Positions 32,873 to 45,600 of a stretch of 64,000 nt of DNA are shown piece after piece. The notes below the pieces were generated by a model. That model saw only the letters and a program-made list of their open reading frames with translations. It searched no databases and was not told the origin of the DNA. The DNA lies in NCBI GenBank assembly GCA_964017125.1, contig OZ024903.1, positions 79,247,028-79,311,027 of the forward strand, given 5' to 3'. Each line of letters begins with the position of its first letter. Position 1 is the stretch's first letter. The translations under genes and the position numbers were made by a program. Origin of the DNA: Flabesymbios commensalis. Lineage: Eukaryota > Annelida > Polychaeta > Terebellida > Flabelligeridae.

Positions 32873-35800
32873 CTTACGAATTATGCTGCGGCGCTACGGG
32901 TAACGGCCAACCTATATAAATCTAATTAATACATTCTGTACTTAGTAAGAAAATTACTTCTATAAGTAACTTAATTAATTAACATTTCACTTTATTATTT
33001 TAATTATGCCAGGCCTGGCAAATTTTATATTTACAAATTATGATTGTTATGGTTCGTGCAGTTGGTCTCGCAGTAGATGTCGTTAGGCTCCATTAAAGCA
33101 TGGATCATCTGTACGAAACGTGCGGGAATGTGGATTTTTCGTCCAACTCTAGTCTGTTTTACGGTTTCGTCTGGTACAATTTGGTCGTCGCCAGCGATAT
33201 TCGAGTTGTTTTTAACTTTCGATGTTTTGGTCGTGTTGTTTGAATACGTTCGCAAATCGCCGCGCTCTCATTAGTGTGGGATGGGCGGGGGTTCGCGAAT
33301 GCGGCGCTACATAAGGGGTGAATTGTTTAGGCAAATTTACTCCATTAGCATTATGCTGTAAAGTAGTGGCCAAATTCGTACCATTTTGAACCGCATCAGA
33401 CCGTGTCAGTGTTTTCGCTTTCGGTTCATCTCTCTTCCTGTCGGAATTCTGTTTAAGAGCCGGTGCCCTTCTAACTGTCGCAGTATTTTTCGAATTCTTC
33501 GTATTATTTTGCGTTTTACGCTGTTTCCCTGTACCTGTTCCGGGCTCGCTGCCTAAGTGTGCAGGTTTCACTCGATCAAGGGAGACCTTTCCCACCTTGC
33601 CTATAATTAGGATTTTTATGACTCTGCCGCTCCTTACGATGACCTTATATGGGCCGTCGTAACGGGCGGTAAGAGGCGGTGCAATTGCGATTCGTCGCAA
33701 AAATACATGTGAGCATGTGTCGATTTCCTTATATTGGAAAATGTTGTTCTGAGGTGAGTTGCGTGGTGGGCAAAGACAGAGACGCGACATGGCTACGCGG
33801 AGCTTATCAGAATAGTTATCTAATTCTGTATGTGCGTCGACGATCTACTTCTGTGAAAATTCACCTGGTAGTCGTTCCATAAACGATTTCGGCGGCTGAC
33901 CTAATCAATAATAAAGGCGGAACGAGCGCCTAGTAATACAGCAGGTAGTGTTGTTGTCCATGGATTCAGTGATTCCATAATGGCAGCTTTAAGCTGATGG
34001 TGGAAACGTTCGACCATGCCATTCGATTGGGGCAGGTAGCTCGTTGTTTGGTTTCGTACTATCCCGAACTGGTTACATAAACCATCCCATAATTTTTATT
34101 CGAACTGGACGCCTCTATCCGTGGTGATAGTGGCGGGAGTCCCAAACCGTGCTATCCACCCGCTAAAGAAGGCATCGGCGACCATTTCAGCTCTTATATC
34201 CACTAGCAGTATGGCTTCTGGCCAACGTGTGAAACGATCTACACAAGTTAGTAGATATCTAAAACCGTCGGCATACGGTAGGGGTCCGACTATATCGATA
34301 GGGCATATACATGTATGTGGTCAAATCTCTCAATAGGTTCGTCAATTTTTTTCCGAAAACTGTATTGATCAACGGCTTTGTAGCCCTATGCGATGGATCA
34401 CCTAATTCGTGTGAATTCGAGAAAACCTGTTTTCGAAATTTTGCTGTAATATACGGCCAACTGTGTCCTGTTGATACATCACACCAAATCAAATTGTTAT
34501 TGAATGACTTGAGTAATTTAAAATTCATGGTAGACGACTTTGAATGTCGCGACCGCGTAAATTCTGTGTCCAAAGCTTGATCTGTGCTTAATTCTTTATA
34601 ATTTATGGTTGATGTATTGTCTATACACGGTCGGTCGTGACAAGGCGATAAAAGCCAACTGCCTTGTTTGTCGCAGTGACGGGCGTTCAGTGACTGATGA
34701 CATTACGAAAGTTAAAGGTTTATGATCGGTGTTCACAAAAAAATAACGGCCTTCTAAGTTATGCCTGAAATGTCTAATAGTAGCGTGTCTCTGCGGGAGT
34801 TAATTTTTTACTTAAAAATGAAATTGGCTGCCAGACATTATCGATGTACTGTTGCAAAACGTCACCTACGGCAAAATCACTAGCGTCGCACGTGATATTC
34901 AATGGTGCAGAGTGGTCTGGGTGTACCAAGAGGTTAGCATTAGCAAGTATATGCTTAGACTCGATAAACGCCGTATCTGCACTTTCATTCCACTTCAAGT
35001 CGAAATTTGACTTAGATGACAATCTTGTATGTCCTTCATAAGCGGCAGTTAGTAATTGATTTAACGGTGTCAACTTATCCGCACAGTATAAATCTATGAT
35101 AATGGTTTATCATTCCCAAATATCGACATAAAGCTCTTTCCTTTTCGGGCCTAACGAAATTGACTATCGCGTCTACGGCACTGGGTAGCGGTGAAATGCC
35201 TTCAGCACAAACGTGATGTCCTAAAAAACTTAATTCTGTAGTACCGAACTGACATTTCTCTGGTCCTATGATGATTCCATATTCTGCTAAACTGGTAAAA
35301 AGAATTCTCAAATATTTCTTATGTGTACGATGGTCGGGGCTTGTGACTAACAAATATACGAACACGAAATCTAGTCCGCGCATAACGTGATCTCTAAAAC
35401 GTTGGAAGGTTTGACCAGAATTTCTTAAACAAACGGTGTCCTAGTGAAATTGAACAAACCGAAAGGTGTGGTAACCGCTGTTTCATGTATGTCGGACGGT
35501 TCAACCGGTATCTGGTATTATGCCCGTACCAAGTCTATTTTGGAAAAAAATTTCGACCCTGCTAAACGTTGAGTAAAGTCTTATATATGGGGAATCGGAT
35601 ATCGATCCGGTACTGTCCGAGCGTTCAAACTTCTATAATTTCTGCACGGTCTCCAGTCTCCCTTTTTCCTAGGCACTATATAAAGCAGTGACGACCACTC
35701 ACTGTCGCTGGGTTCAATAACGCCTAACTTTATCATGTCATCGAGCTCGCGTTTCGCAGTGACTAGTTTATCAGGTGCTAAACGTCGTGGGCGCGCGAGT

Positions 35801-36386
35801 ACGGGGTGTCCTTCGGTCACTATTTTGTGTGTAATACCGTGTTTGACTGGCTCGCCCTTCGTTGTAGGTCGAGTCAGTTCTGGAAACTGACCTGATAATT
35901 TCGTGTAGTCGTTTTAAACGGTGACGACTCTATTCAGTGATAACGGTATAATGGACGATAAAGTAGCTGGTATAGCTAAACCGGTTCGCATGTCTCTCAG
36001 ACAACGACTTTTTAAGTCTACCAGTAAGCTGTAATGAAAATCAGCTCCTATGATTGGTTGTTTGACGTCCGCTACTATGAATGTCCAAGAGTAATCTCGT
36101 TCAAGACGAACGTCGACGACGCGCCTACAAGTACCTTAGCTGTTTATAGTAGTATTATTAGCTGCAACTAGGGGCAGACAGGCAGCGTCTGAAATCCTGT
36201 TAGCGCAAGACTTGGGTAAAACGCTGACTGCTGCGCCCGTGTCGATTAGATAGTTATTTTTGTTGTGTTTGTCTGCGACGTATAATAACTTAGAGGGAGA
36301 TAAGCTGGGAAGGGGAGCTTCCGCAGAGCCATGTCGCGCCTCGGTTATTTCGCCAGATGCAAGAGTCGCTACCATGCTCTGGCCGA

Positions 36387-37544
36387 CTAGTTTAAAGAAA
36401 ACGCGCAAGGTTCTCTGCAGTGTGTGCTGTCACCGAATGTTTGGTGATAAAAACAAACAGGTGCATCGGCTGTGTCGATCGGTTGAGCAGCGTTATTTTG
36501 CTGTATTTGCGGCGGCGGTGCGTTAGGACGACTATCTTTTTTGTTATTTGTGGAAACATCTTGCCTAGTAACAGTTTGATTATTAGGTACAAACGGTTTG
36601 GCTTGCACATTCGGAACGAACTGTGTCTTAGTGGCACGATTCTCGGTTGCTTGTGAGCATCCGTAGGTCTTCTTCTGTGTTGCTTTGGCTGTGGCTGTCT
36701 CTAATTCTTTAAGCCTGCGAGACAGGTCTTGCAACAGTCCAACAAGCTTTCCGCTCTCACTGACGTTTATCTCAGCAACCCCCAGCTTAGCTTCGTCGAC
36801 GTCCTTTTCTGCAGCCACAGCACGGTCGGCCAACATGGCCAAATTTTCTAACAACGCACTATCTGGCTGTGTAGCTAAATGAGCACGGACTGATGGCGGC
36901 ATTTGTCGAATAAAGGCCTGGCGGATGACTGCCTTGCCTACCACTGCTTTGGTTCCAAAACCAGCTGTCTTTTGTAACCGCCTGAGAAATCTAGAAGGTA
37001 TGTCGGATCCCAGTTTTTCTCCTGAAATCACCTTGTTTACTCTTTCTGGTGTCGTTAAACCTCGTCGTTCGATTGAGATGGCTTTCGAATTCTCGTGCTT
37101 ATGAGTGAGGAACGGCTCTAATAATACGTCTCTAACATCAGACGCTACTTCGCCAGAGAGTGCAGCACATGTCAATCTATAACGTTCGTCATCGTCTGTT
37201 ATCTGGTGTAAATCAAATTGTGTTTCGATTTGATTAAACCACAACTCCACGTCTGTTGAGTAAAAGGTGGCTATATTAAATTTCGGCAGATTGGTTAAAC
37301 GCCGTTGAGGCTGACGTCTAACCGGCGAGGGGCTTCTTGAGGATTCACTCCGTGACAAATCTCTCCAACGTCTGTTGCGTGCAATCCGCAGGAAATCAGC
37401 TTTTAACTGTCTAAACTCTGCATCGGTGTCTCTTAATTCTGCTGTGTTCTCGTCACTCATAGGATAGTACGAATCCTTATGACGAGCTCCTTGTCTGTCG
37501 AGGGGTGATGACACAAAACCTTCACTGTTTCCTTTCGCAGCCAT
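36387..37544 (-). pseudogene. Fossil gag region of the CsRn1-like element
   Basis: The longest single open stretch of the retroelement (385 codons). It carries the capsid-like segment (LPKFNIATFYSTDVELWFNQ) and ends in the Cys-His-Cys-Cys motif typical of CsRn1-clade Gag. Part of a broken element. Confidence 0.88.
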
Positions 37545-39749
37545 TTTGAAATGTGTATTTATTAAAATTAAATTAAAAAATGAGACGTCTGGGTTGATGG
37601 CCTATTGGCTACTGTGCAATGCTCAGACGGTTATTGAAATGGTATGCATTTAAAACATACCAGCTAGTTTGATCGTCGTGCTCCGCGTGAAGAACTGTGT
37701 GCACAGTTGTCTAGCTTGAGAAAAGTCTAGATGTGTGATAATTCTATGTATGAAAATTGTCCATTTAAACTCGCAGGTAGTAGAGTGCAGAGGTTGTTGA
37801 AATAACTGAAAACTCTCTATGCAGAAATGTGTGCGTGGTAGGGGTCATATTATTTCATTTAACATATGAATTGTGATGATTGTAGGTCGTGAACTACATG
37901 CAAAAATGCCAGAATAAATGCTAACTTGCTATTCTAAGCTATAGGGTAATATTATTTGGTAATTCGACCTGTGTGGAAAAATTTTCCATACAAGTCAAAA
38001 AACACACAATGTATCAAAATAAGCGCCGTAGCGCAACTGTCAAGTCTCAAATTCAGATTTAATAAGTAACAATTGAATGCTGCCCATCATGAAAAAATTT
38101 TGTTCTCGTAAAAATAGGCTGAGTGCGACTGTAATATGCGTGTACAGTTCGACTTAATTTATAGAATCATTTGTTGAAATTCTTGACTGACAGAGGTCAA
38201 TAAAGACTGCTTAGTATAAATCAATTGATGAATATTTCCCATAATGAACATCCTTTTTTTTTTCAAATGTTCACCATGAGAATTATTCTTATCGACGTCA
38301 AAATCGGTCGTTTGCTTCGATTTGTATCGGTGCGTGTAGACTAGTGCCCATCGATGTAGACTGTACAGTTGTGTGATGTGCGGGATGTATGCATAACGGC
38401 ACGCTGCTGTGCCTCTATTCGGGTGGTGGGCGCTTCGGCTATCGTGCACTGTGTACGTGGTGTGTGTATGATCGTGTGGCGTACCACATCAGCTCATGAC
38501 TCATTAACATATTCAGCAGCTAAGTATGGCGCCGACGTTTGGCGCATGTCTTAGCCTATCTGAACTCTGACTTCTCAGAAACATGTCAGACATGACAGTC
38601 TGGAAAAAGTAGACTACCAAATTTTCAATCACAAAATATCACACAATGTGTGACATGATTTGCAATATCTAGGAACACATGCTAAAATTAAATTAGTCTC
38701 TCTTTCCTGACTGAGAAAGATATTTTGGAAAAATTTAATCTTGTCTATACTTTATTTCCAGACACTGTGCAGGCCTATGTGGCCTTGACATGTGAGCGGC
38801 ATTTGCTGTGCACGCCACTGATTCAAGATGGTGGCCTAATTTATGCTAATTATGCCGATCTAAGCTGATGGGGTGATCCCGCAGTGCATTACGGGTAGGC
38901 GGGAACATGTGGGGCTATACGACAGCCAATCGAGCTAAAGTTAGGGAGACCAGCTGCCAAGATAGCGTCACTCTTACCATTTCACATTAAAATAATTCTG
39001 CTGCCACTGAAATAAAAATCCGATTACAATCATAAAATGTCGACCTACGGTCTTAACAATGATATATTTATAGACCAAATAAGACCTTTTATTCACATAT
39101 ATTTCAGGCGAACAGTTTAAGTGGCTCTAATCCTATTTAAAAGCTGTCTGAATCGAGGTGATATGTTGGTTTGGAATTAATTTTTTTCGTTTAAGTTAGA
39201 CAAGAAAAATTATTATTGATATTTTTCTTGAATTGGCCGAGAAAATCGAATCACCCAATTATGGTGTTGAATTGGCCGAGAAAATCGAATCACCCAATTA
39301 TGGTGTTAAACGATTAAAATGAATTAAAAATATTTCCTTTTCAACCGCTAAAAACGGCTTGGTTAGAAAGAAAAAATCTTAAAATTCTTACTATTTTAAG
39401 GATGACCCAATCAGTCCAATTTTACTGCGCATACCAGCGTGTCGGCCATCTTGAAAAAGATTGATTGCACGTGGTGGCCTTCAAAATTTACTAAAATTGT
39501 TGTTGTTTTTAGCGAAAATGCTTGTACCTCTCTTCAGATAACCTTTCTAACTAACCTCACTGGCATTATTATTATTATTGACCCACAATCATCACGTACC
39601 TTGCAAAAAATTATGTCTTATTTTTTTGAAAAAATACCCTAATTTTAAAACTATCCTTGCTGGCTCCAAACCAATGGTTTTGCACTGTCGTTTTGTTTCT
39701 TTATGAAAACAATATGCTTGAATAAAGCTGCGATTACGTTTCAACGTCT
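37545..39749. other. Long leader between LTR and gag of the fossil element
   Basis: About 2.2 kb separates gag from the primer-binding site, long for this family, so unrelated DNA was probably acquired. It holds a 39 bp exact tandem duplication (39230-39307). No gene was recognised, and the frames at 38159-38449 and 38369-38554 have no signature. Confidence 0.5.
39230..39307 (+). repeat. 39 bp exact tandem duplication
   Basis: Two identical copies of a 39 bp unit beginning GAATTGGCCGAGAAAATCG and ending GGTGTT. Confidence 0.97.
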
Positions 39750-39759
39750 GGGGTCACCA

Positions 39760-40040
39760 GTATGGGCATGATGAGGGACGATCGTGTCGTCGACATGAGT
39801 ATGTTGAAGTGTTACGTTGCCCCTCATTTCCATCAACTCCTCCGTCGGGACAACGGGAATAAACAACTCCTATTAAATCATTCTTCGGTTATTTCTCACT
39901 TTATTGCAGTCTGGACATTCACATAGTGCACACAGTCCCCAAGCGGAGTGCGACGATCGACGCCATGCGGCTTGGCCCTGAGCTCACGACGGGACATCCG
40001 TCTGTTTCAGTGGCAACGAGATAAGTGGTGGCGCCCCACA
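39760..40040 (-). repeat. 5' LTR of the fossil element
   Basis: Bounded by TGTGGGG on one side and the TGGTGACCCC primer site on the other, about 281 bp. The 178 bp at 39859-40036 recur at 32312-32490 in direct orientation. Confidence 0.75.
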
Positions 40041-40931
40041 CATATGACGAACAGTAATTCACAGTTTCCATATATTCACCTATGCTAAAAGTGTTCTATT
40101 TTATGAGTAGCTGTTGTACCAACTTGCAAATACATGTAAGAAATGAAATCGAGTTTATGTGTTCCAAAGGCGAAATAGATGACAGCTCACGAACTATCGG
40201 CATGAAAATGGACACTTTTGTTTATTTATTTTTTATTTCAATGTGGATAAATCTGCCGCGTCACAAAATTATGTGTAAATACATCATTGTCCAATACATC
40301 AAATCTATATCTCAAAATGTTCAAATGGTATCCTCCATATCTACGATATCCAGCAAAGTATATTATCAGAAAGGGTCCTCTTCCTAACCATTATTGTTTT
40401 GCCATGTTCGTCAAAGTGTAGGTCAAGTTCTGAAAATAGCCATATCTTTGCAATGAATGGACCAATTCTTACACTTTTGGTATCAATACACTCAGTATTT
40501 AACCCTTTCACCCCGGATGGTCAATATTTGAACTAACTCACATCGTATTCGCTAGGTGGCGTTTTTTCGCGCACTTTTTCAGTTAGACATTGGGCCCACC
40601 TGTACCCTCTCCACCCCTGGGGATTTTTGTGGGCCATATATTTTTTCAACCCTATCATGTACCATGTCACTTTCAGGTGGTCTACAGGTTTTACATACAT
40701 GAAGAATGTCACAAGGGGTCATCGAAGTATGGTACCCTTGACCCTTAGGGTGGTATGATAATGTGTCATATACACACTGTCAGTGGAAAGGGTTTTTTTC
40801 GAAATTAAAAAAGAAATAGATTATTGGACCAGCATTTTCCAATAAATCGGTCGGAACCCAGCCGAAGTAGCCTACACATGGTGACATGGGTTGGTGTTGG
40901 GTTTCATAGGGGGGTTATCCAAAGGTCAAGT
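40041..40931. other. Unassigned DNA leading into satellite
   Basis: No gene. Diverged satellite-like words (GGTTGGGGTT-type, AAGGTCA) appear from about 40860. The open frame at 40082-40387 has no signature. Confidence 0.4.
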
Positions 40932-43270
40932 TAAGGTCATCTCAAGGTCACAGCAAGGTCAAATCAGCTCAAAACGGTTAAAAATATGATGGCTTGAAAC
41001 ACACCTAGAACCCAACACGGACCTATACCAAAACACCCCCGAGACGTTGCAGGGATGACATTTAGGGTTGGAGGGTTTTTTACCCCGCCCCCTGCAAATC
41101 ACCCTTGCGTCAACAGAGTGAACCAAACAACACACTGATGTTAAATTTTGACCAATGACCAATATACATTAACTACATCTGATAATACCCAACCCAAGTA
41201 TACATCGTGAGATAGGTTGGGGCTGGATTTCACAGGGTTGTAACCCCAAGGTCATGGCAAGGTCATCTCAAGGTCACGGCAAGGTCAAATCAACACAAAA
41301 AAAGTGAAAATAACTTTTTTTTTTTTTTTCTAGAATTATGTTCACTTTAGATGTCTATGATGGCTTAAAACATATCTAGATCCCAGCACGGACCTATACC
41401 AAAACACCCTAGAGAGGTTTCAGGAATAATATTAGGGTTGAAGGTTTTTCTCCCCCCCCCCCTCTTCAAATCACCCTTGTGTCAACACTTTCTCATATGG
41501 CAGAATGGACAAAATACCACACTGATGTTATATTTTGACCAATATACCTTAAATACATTTGATAATACCCAACCCAAGTGTACATGGTGAAATAGGTTGG
41601 GGTTGGATTTCACTTGGTTGTAACCCCAAGGTCATCGGAAGGTCATCTCAAGGTCACGGCAAATCAACACAAAACCGGTGAAAATAGCTTTTTTTCTACA
41701 ATTATGTCCACTTTAGATGTCTATGATGGCTTGAAACATATCTAGATACTAACACGGACCTATACCAAAACACCCTAGAGAGTTTTCTGAGATAACATTT
41801 AGGGTTGGAGGGTTTTTCACCCCCCCCCCCCCCGTTCAAATCACCCTTGTCTCAAAACTGTCTCATATGGCAGAATGGATCAAATAACACGATGTTATAT
41901 TTTGACCAATGACCAATATACATTAATTACATCTGATAATACCCAACCCAATAGTATACATGGTAAAATAGGTTGCGGCTGGATTTCACAGGGTTGTAAT
42001 CCCAAGGTCATGGCAAGGTCTTCTCAAGGTCACGGTAAGGTCAAATCAACACAAAAAAAGTGAAAATAACTTCTTCTTTTTTTTTCTAGAATTATGTTCA
42101 TTTTAGATGTCTATGATGGCTTAAAACATATCTAGATCCCAGCACGGACCTATACCAAAACACCCTAGAGAGGTTTCAGGAATAATATTAGGGTTGGAGG
42201 GTTTTTATCCCCCCCCCCCCTCTTCAAATCACCCTTGTGTCAACACTGTCTCATATGGCAGAATGGACAAAATAACACACTGATGTTATATTTTGACCAA
42301 TATACATTAATTACATTTGATAATACCCAACCCAAGTGTACATGGTGAAATAGGTTGGGGTTGGATTTCACTTGGTTGTAACCCCAAGGTCATGGGAAGG
42401 TCATCTCAAGGTCACGGCAAGGTCAAATCAACACAAAACCGGTGAAAATAGCTTTTTTTCTACAATTATGTCCACTTTAGATGTCTATGATGGCTTGAAA
42501 CATATCTAGATACTAACACGGACCTATACCAAAACACCCTAGAGAGTTTTCTGAGATAACATTTAGGGTTGGAGGGTTTTTCACCCCCCCCCCTTCAAAT
42601 CACCCTTGTCTCAAAACTGTCTCATATGGCGGAATGGATCAAATAACACGATGTTATATTTTGACCAATGACCAATATACATTAATTACATCTGATAATA
42701 CCCAACCCAATAGTATACATGGTAAAATAGGTTGCGGCTGGATTTCACAGGGTTGTAACCCCAAGGTCATGGCAAGGTCATCTCAAGGTCACGGCAAGGT
42801 CAAATCAACACAAAGCAGGTTAAAATAGCTTTTTTTTTTACAATTACACTTTAGATATCTATGATGGCTTGAAACATACCTAGACCCCAACACGGATTTA
42901 TACCAAAACAGCTCACGAGCTCACAGGATAATAATAAAAGGGCTGGAGGGGTTATACCCATCAAATCGCCCTTGTGGCCCCTTTGTCTGATATGGCAGGA
43001 ATGAATCAAATATAACACACTGATATTTTGTTTTTGACCAATAATTAAAATCTGATGAAGCCCGTCTAAAGTACATAAAGTGACATGGGTTGGGGTTGGG
43101 CTTCATAGTTATAGCCGAAGGTCACGGCAAGGTCATTTGAAGGCCACTACAAGTTCAAATTATCTATAAAAAAACGGGTGAAAATTGCTTGTTTTTGCTG
43201 CTTCTGCTACTATTATGTTCATTTCAGATATCTGTGATGGTTGAAACCCGCGTAGACGCCAGGTCTATAT
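40932..43270 (+). repeat. ~380 bp satellite in ~758 bp dimers, rich in AGGTCA
   Basis: The block AAGGTCATCTCAAGGTCAC recurs at 40932, 41259, 41639, 42014, 42397, 42774 and 43129. Steps of 375-383 bp are typical, shorter at both edges. Alternate units are more alike: the pairs 41259/42014, 41639/42397 and 42014/42774 lie 755-760 bp apart, so it is a two-monomer higher-order repeat. Each unit holds three to four AGGTCA words, a poly-C tract and CACGGACCTATACCAAAACA. Edge units are the most diverged, as expected for satellites. The identical frames at 41875 and 42634 are repeat artefacts. Confidence 0.95.
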
Positions 43271-43479
43271 AATAACAAGACCTCCCGAAGTAGTCAGGAG
43301 GTGAAATATGGATAGCTATATACCTTGTCTGCTACACTCATGATACTTATATATTCTGATAAAGAAAGGAGGTTATATAGAGCTATCTAGCTCTTGGCTG
43401 TGTGAAAATCTTTGTCGTTATTGCCAACTCTCTTGCAGAAGCTATGTAGGCCTAAATGACGGTAGTACAATGGTTACCA

Positions 43480-44560
43480 AATAGCTATTTTGACCCTTTA
43501 GTGTGAATAAAAAGATCGACGGTGTGATCAAAAGTTCCATTTCTATTGGGACTGGGCCTCACTATCATGTCTATACATGACCTTTTGACCCTTCTCTGCT
43601 AAAATTATCGTTGACTACCACACTAATACTACTGCATGTAGGATGCACTTGGAACAGTTTGAAATTTCATTTGTGAGATTGTGAACGTTTTAATTTGCAA
43701 TGTATGTATGTTTGAGTGAATTGTCTGTTTTTGAAGAAGCTTTATTGCCCATCTAGAATAATTCCGAGTGATGTTCACTCCAACCATATCTCCACTTATG
43801 GAACATTTGTTAATTTAATTTCAAGCGAGTGAGGTCAATTTAAATGTTACTAAGTGCATTTTCGGCATCAATAATGTACTATTAAATATTTATATTAGGA
43901 CCGTACATTGAGTATCATGGTTATACATGACCTTTTGACCCTTACCTGAACCCCAGTAGTCTCTCGGGTGCTTCATTATTAGTGCCACACTAATATTGAT
44001 ACAGCTTGTAAGATTTCCTTGGAACAGTTTGAAATAGTTCTCATTGGCTTTTGAAAGTTGTTATTATATATTTATGTGTTTTTTGGGGGAATTGTGGGCA
44101 TTTGGCGTGACATTAGTTGCCATGACAACCTATATGAAGGTTCGTTGTCCCTCTGGAATAATTCCCAGTGGTGTTCTCCCCAACTATATCACCACTTATG
44201 GGATATTCCTTCATCAAATTTCAAGCGAGTGAGGTCAATTTAAATGTTACGCAAGTGCAATTTATGTACTAGATCCATTGAGACCGGGCATCGAGTACCG
44301 TGTTTTTTCATGACCTTTTGACCCTTCTCTTTACCCTAGTATTGCCTATCTGGGGTGCTTCATTATTAGTCTAACACTAATACTGCTGCATGTAGGATTC
44401 ACTTCGAATAGTTTTAAATTGTTTTTTATAAGATTGCGAAAAGTTTTTTGAGATTTATGTGTGTTTTAGTAAATTGTAGGCATTTTAGGGTGCAATTGGT
44501 TGCCATAGCAACCGTTATGAATGGTCTTAACTTCTCCGTATGGATACCAGGGATATTAGC
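43480..44560 (+). repeat. Three ~350-380 bp diverged tandem units
   Basis: Anchored on CATGACCTTTTGACCCTT at 43576, 43926 and 44309. Each unit also has CACTAATA(C/T)TG..GCATGTAGGAT, GAACAGTTTGAAAT and, in the first two, TTTCAAGCGAGTGAGGTCAA. It lies next to the 380 bp satellite but the sequence is different. The frames at 44044-44243 fall inside unit two and are not genes. Confidence 0.88.
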
Positions 44561-44701
44561 CCCAGTGATGTGTGTGCCTCCAGACATGCCGTGTTTTGTT
44601 TTATAGCTTAAGACATAACAATGTGACTGCGCCAAACATCATCATTTTGCTCCATTGTGCGCCCATATTCCAATGCAATATGGCACATACTACTTAACTA
44701 A

Positions 44702-45015
44702 ATGAAATGAAATGAATCGGGCTTTAGGCCACCTTTGTGCACATATAGGCTAAACTGGGCCAGGAGAACCTCCTGAGGATGGTGAGATGATTGAGATGAC
44801 ACTGTCCTCCAGACACAGGATTCGAAATTCGAGCCCTGGCGGTCTGAGGCCGAGCACGCTACCTCTCGGTCACAGAGGCTCCCCACAATACTAACTTTCA
44901 CACGTGGATGGGGAAGAAACAATTTTGTTTCTTTCAAACCGCCGAGACCGGGAACCGAACCCAGGACTCTGGCGTGAAAGGCAGCGGTGCTAACCACTAC
45001 CCTAGGGCCCCCGCC
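44702..45015 (-). mobile_element. Full-length dimeric tRNA-derived SINE (copy B)
   Basis: The 314 bp on the minus strand contain a first tRNA-like unit (TAGTGGTTAGCACCGCTG box A, GGGTTCGGTTCCC box B), a linker with ACAAAATTGTTTCTTCCCC, a second tRNA-like unit (GACCGAGAGGTAGCGTGC box A, GAATTTCGAATCC box B), a body (GTTCTCCTGGCCCAGTTTAG, GTGCACAAAGGTGGCC) and a CATTTCATTTCATTT tail. A 16 bp target duplication with one mismatch, CATAC(T/C)ACTTAACTAA, flanks it (44686-44701, 45016-45031). Both units could bind RNA polymerase III factors. The 106-codon minus frame here is SINE sequence. Other copies: 9852-10537, 20513-20563, 31808-31955. Confidence 0.95.
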
Positions 45016-45031
45016 CATACCACTTAACTAA

Positions 45032-45600
45032 CGTGTGACCTTTGACCATCAGTATTAATATTAATAACCCGAAATAAAATCACCGATTTTTTAATGATTT
45101 TAGTCACATCTCAATAGTAAATACGCTATGGATTTTTTTTTGTAAATCTTTACAAGAAATGAAACAGAAAATAAACTAAGCGTATTGGCTAGAAATGCAT
45201 TATATTATAAAAAAAGCAGTGCTTCGGGGAAAAAGTAAGATCAAATTTTATTCCAAGGGTGTAACTTTAATGGGACTGAGCTCATTGCATGCTGCATACG
45301 GTCCTGGTGATTTTTGATATATTCTTATAATAATTGAGACCACCCAAACCTGTTAAGATTTAGGGGGTAGAGTTACAAAAACATCTGTCGTTGCTGTTTT
45401 AGTTTACCAATGTACACATGGAAATTCAATTCCCGTTACAATGATATATTACCTGTTATAGTTGAGTAAATAGATATCTCTCCACATACGTTGAAACATA
45501 TTTTTTATTACACAGGAAAAAAAATGTGAAACAAAACAAAATAGTCACCATGGTCAATGAAAGCGACTAAATAAAACATAAATATTGCCCATATCTCCAT
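45032..45600. other. Spacer with a MITE end
   Basis: 45051-45098 is a ~45 bp direct repeat of 49655-49702 (AATAACCCGAAATAAAATC ...). This is the outer end of the palindromic MITE family, so a partial copy lies here. Otherwise nothing was recognised. Confidence 0.6.

Larger units (their letters stand above)
32312..40040 (-). mobile_element. Fossil Ty3/Gypsy LTR retrotransposon, CsRn1-like
   Basis: Parts in transcription order on the minus strand: 5' LTR about 39760-40040 (starting TGTGGGG), a primer-binding site TGGTGACCCC (complement of 39750-39759) of the tRNA-Trp type, gag 36387-37544, protease about 36136-36408 with a DTGA active site, reverse transcriptase about 35075-35820, RNase H about 34774-35073, integrase about 33900-34700 with a GPY/F-type C-terminal part about 33212-33790, and a partial 3' LTR 32312-32490. 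The gag end has a C-x3-H...C-x3-C motif (CFYHQTFGDSTHC), which with the Trp primer site is the mark of the CsRn1 clade. The element is broken, with roughly ten or more breaks. The shared 178 bp of the LTRs differ at about 3%, so it is not ancient. Confidence 0.9.

Noticed and set aside
41875-42828. Two identical 62-64 codon frames
   Set aside because: They lie at the same place in two satellite dimers, so the conservation is due to the repeat.
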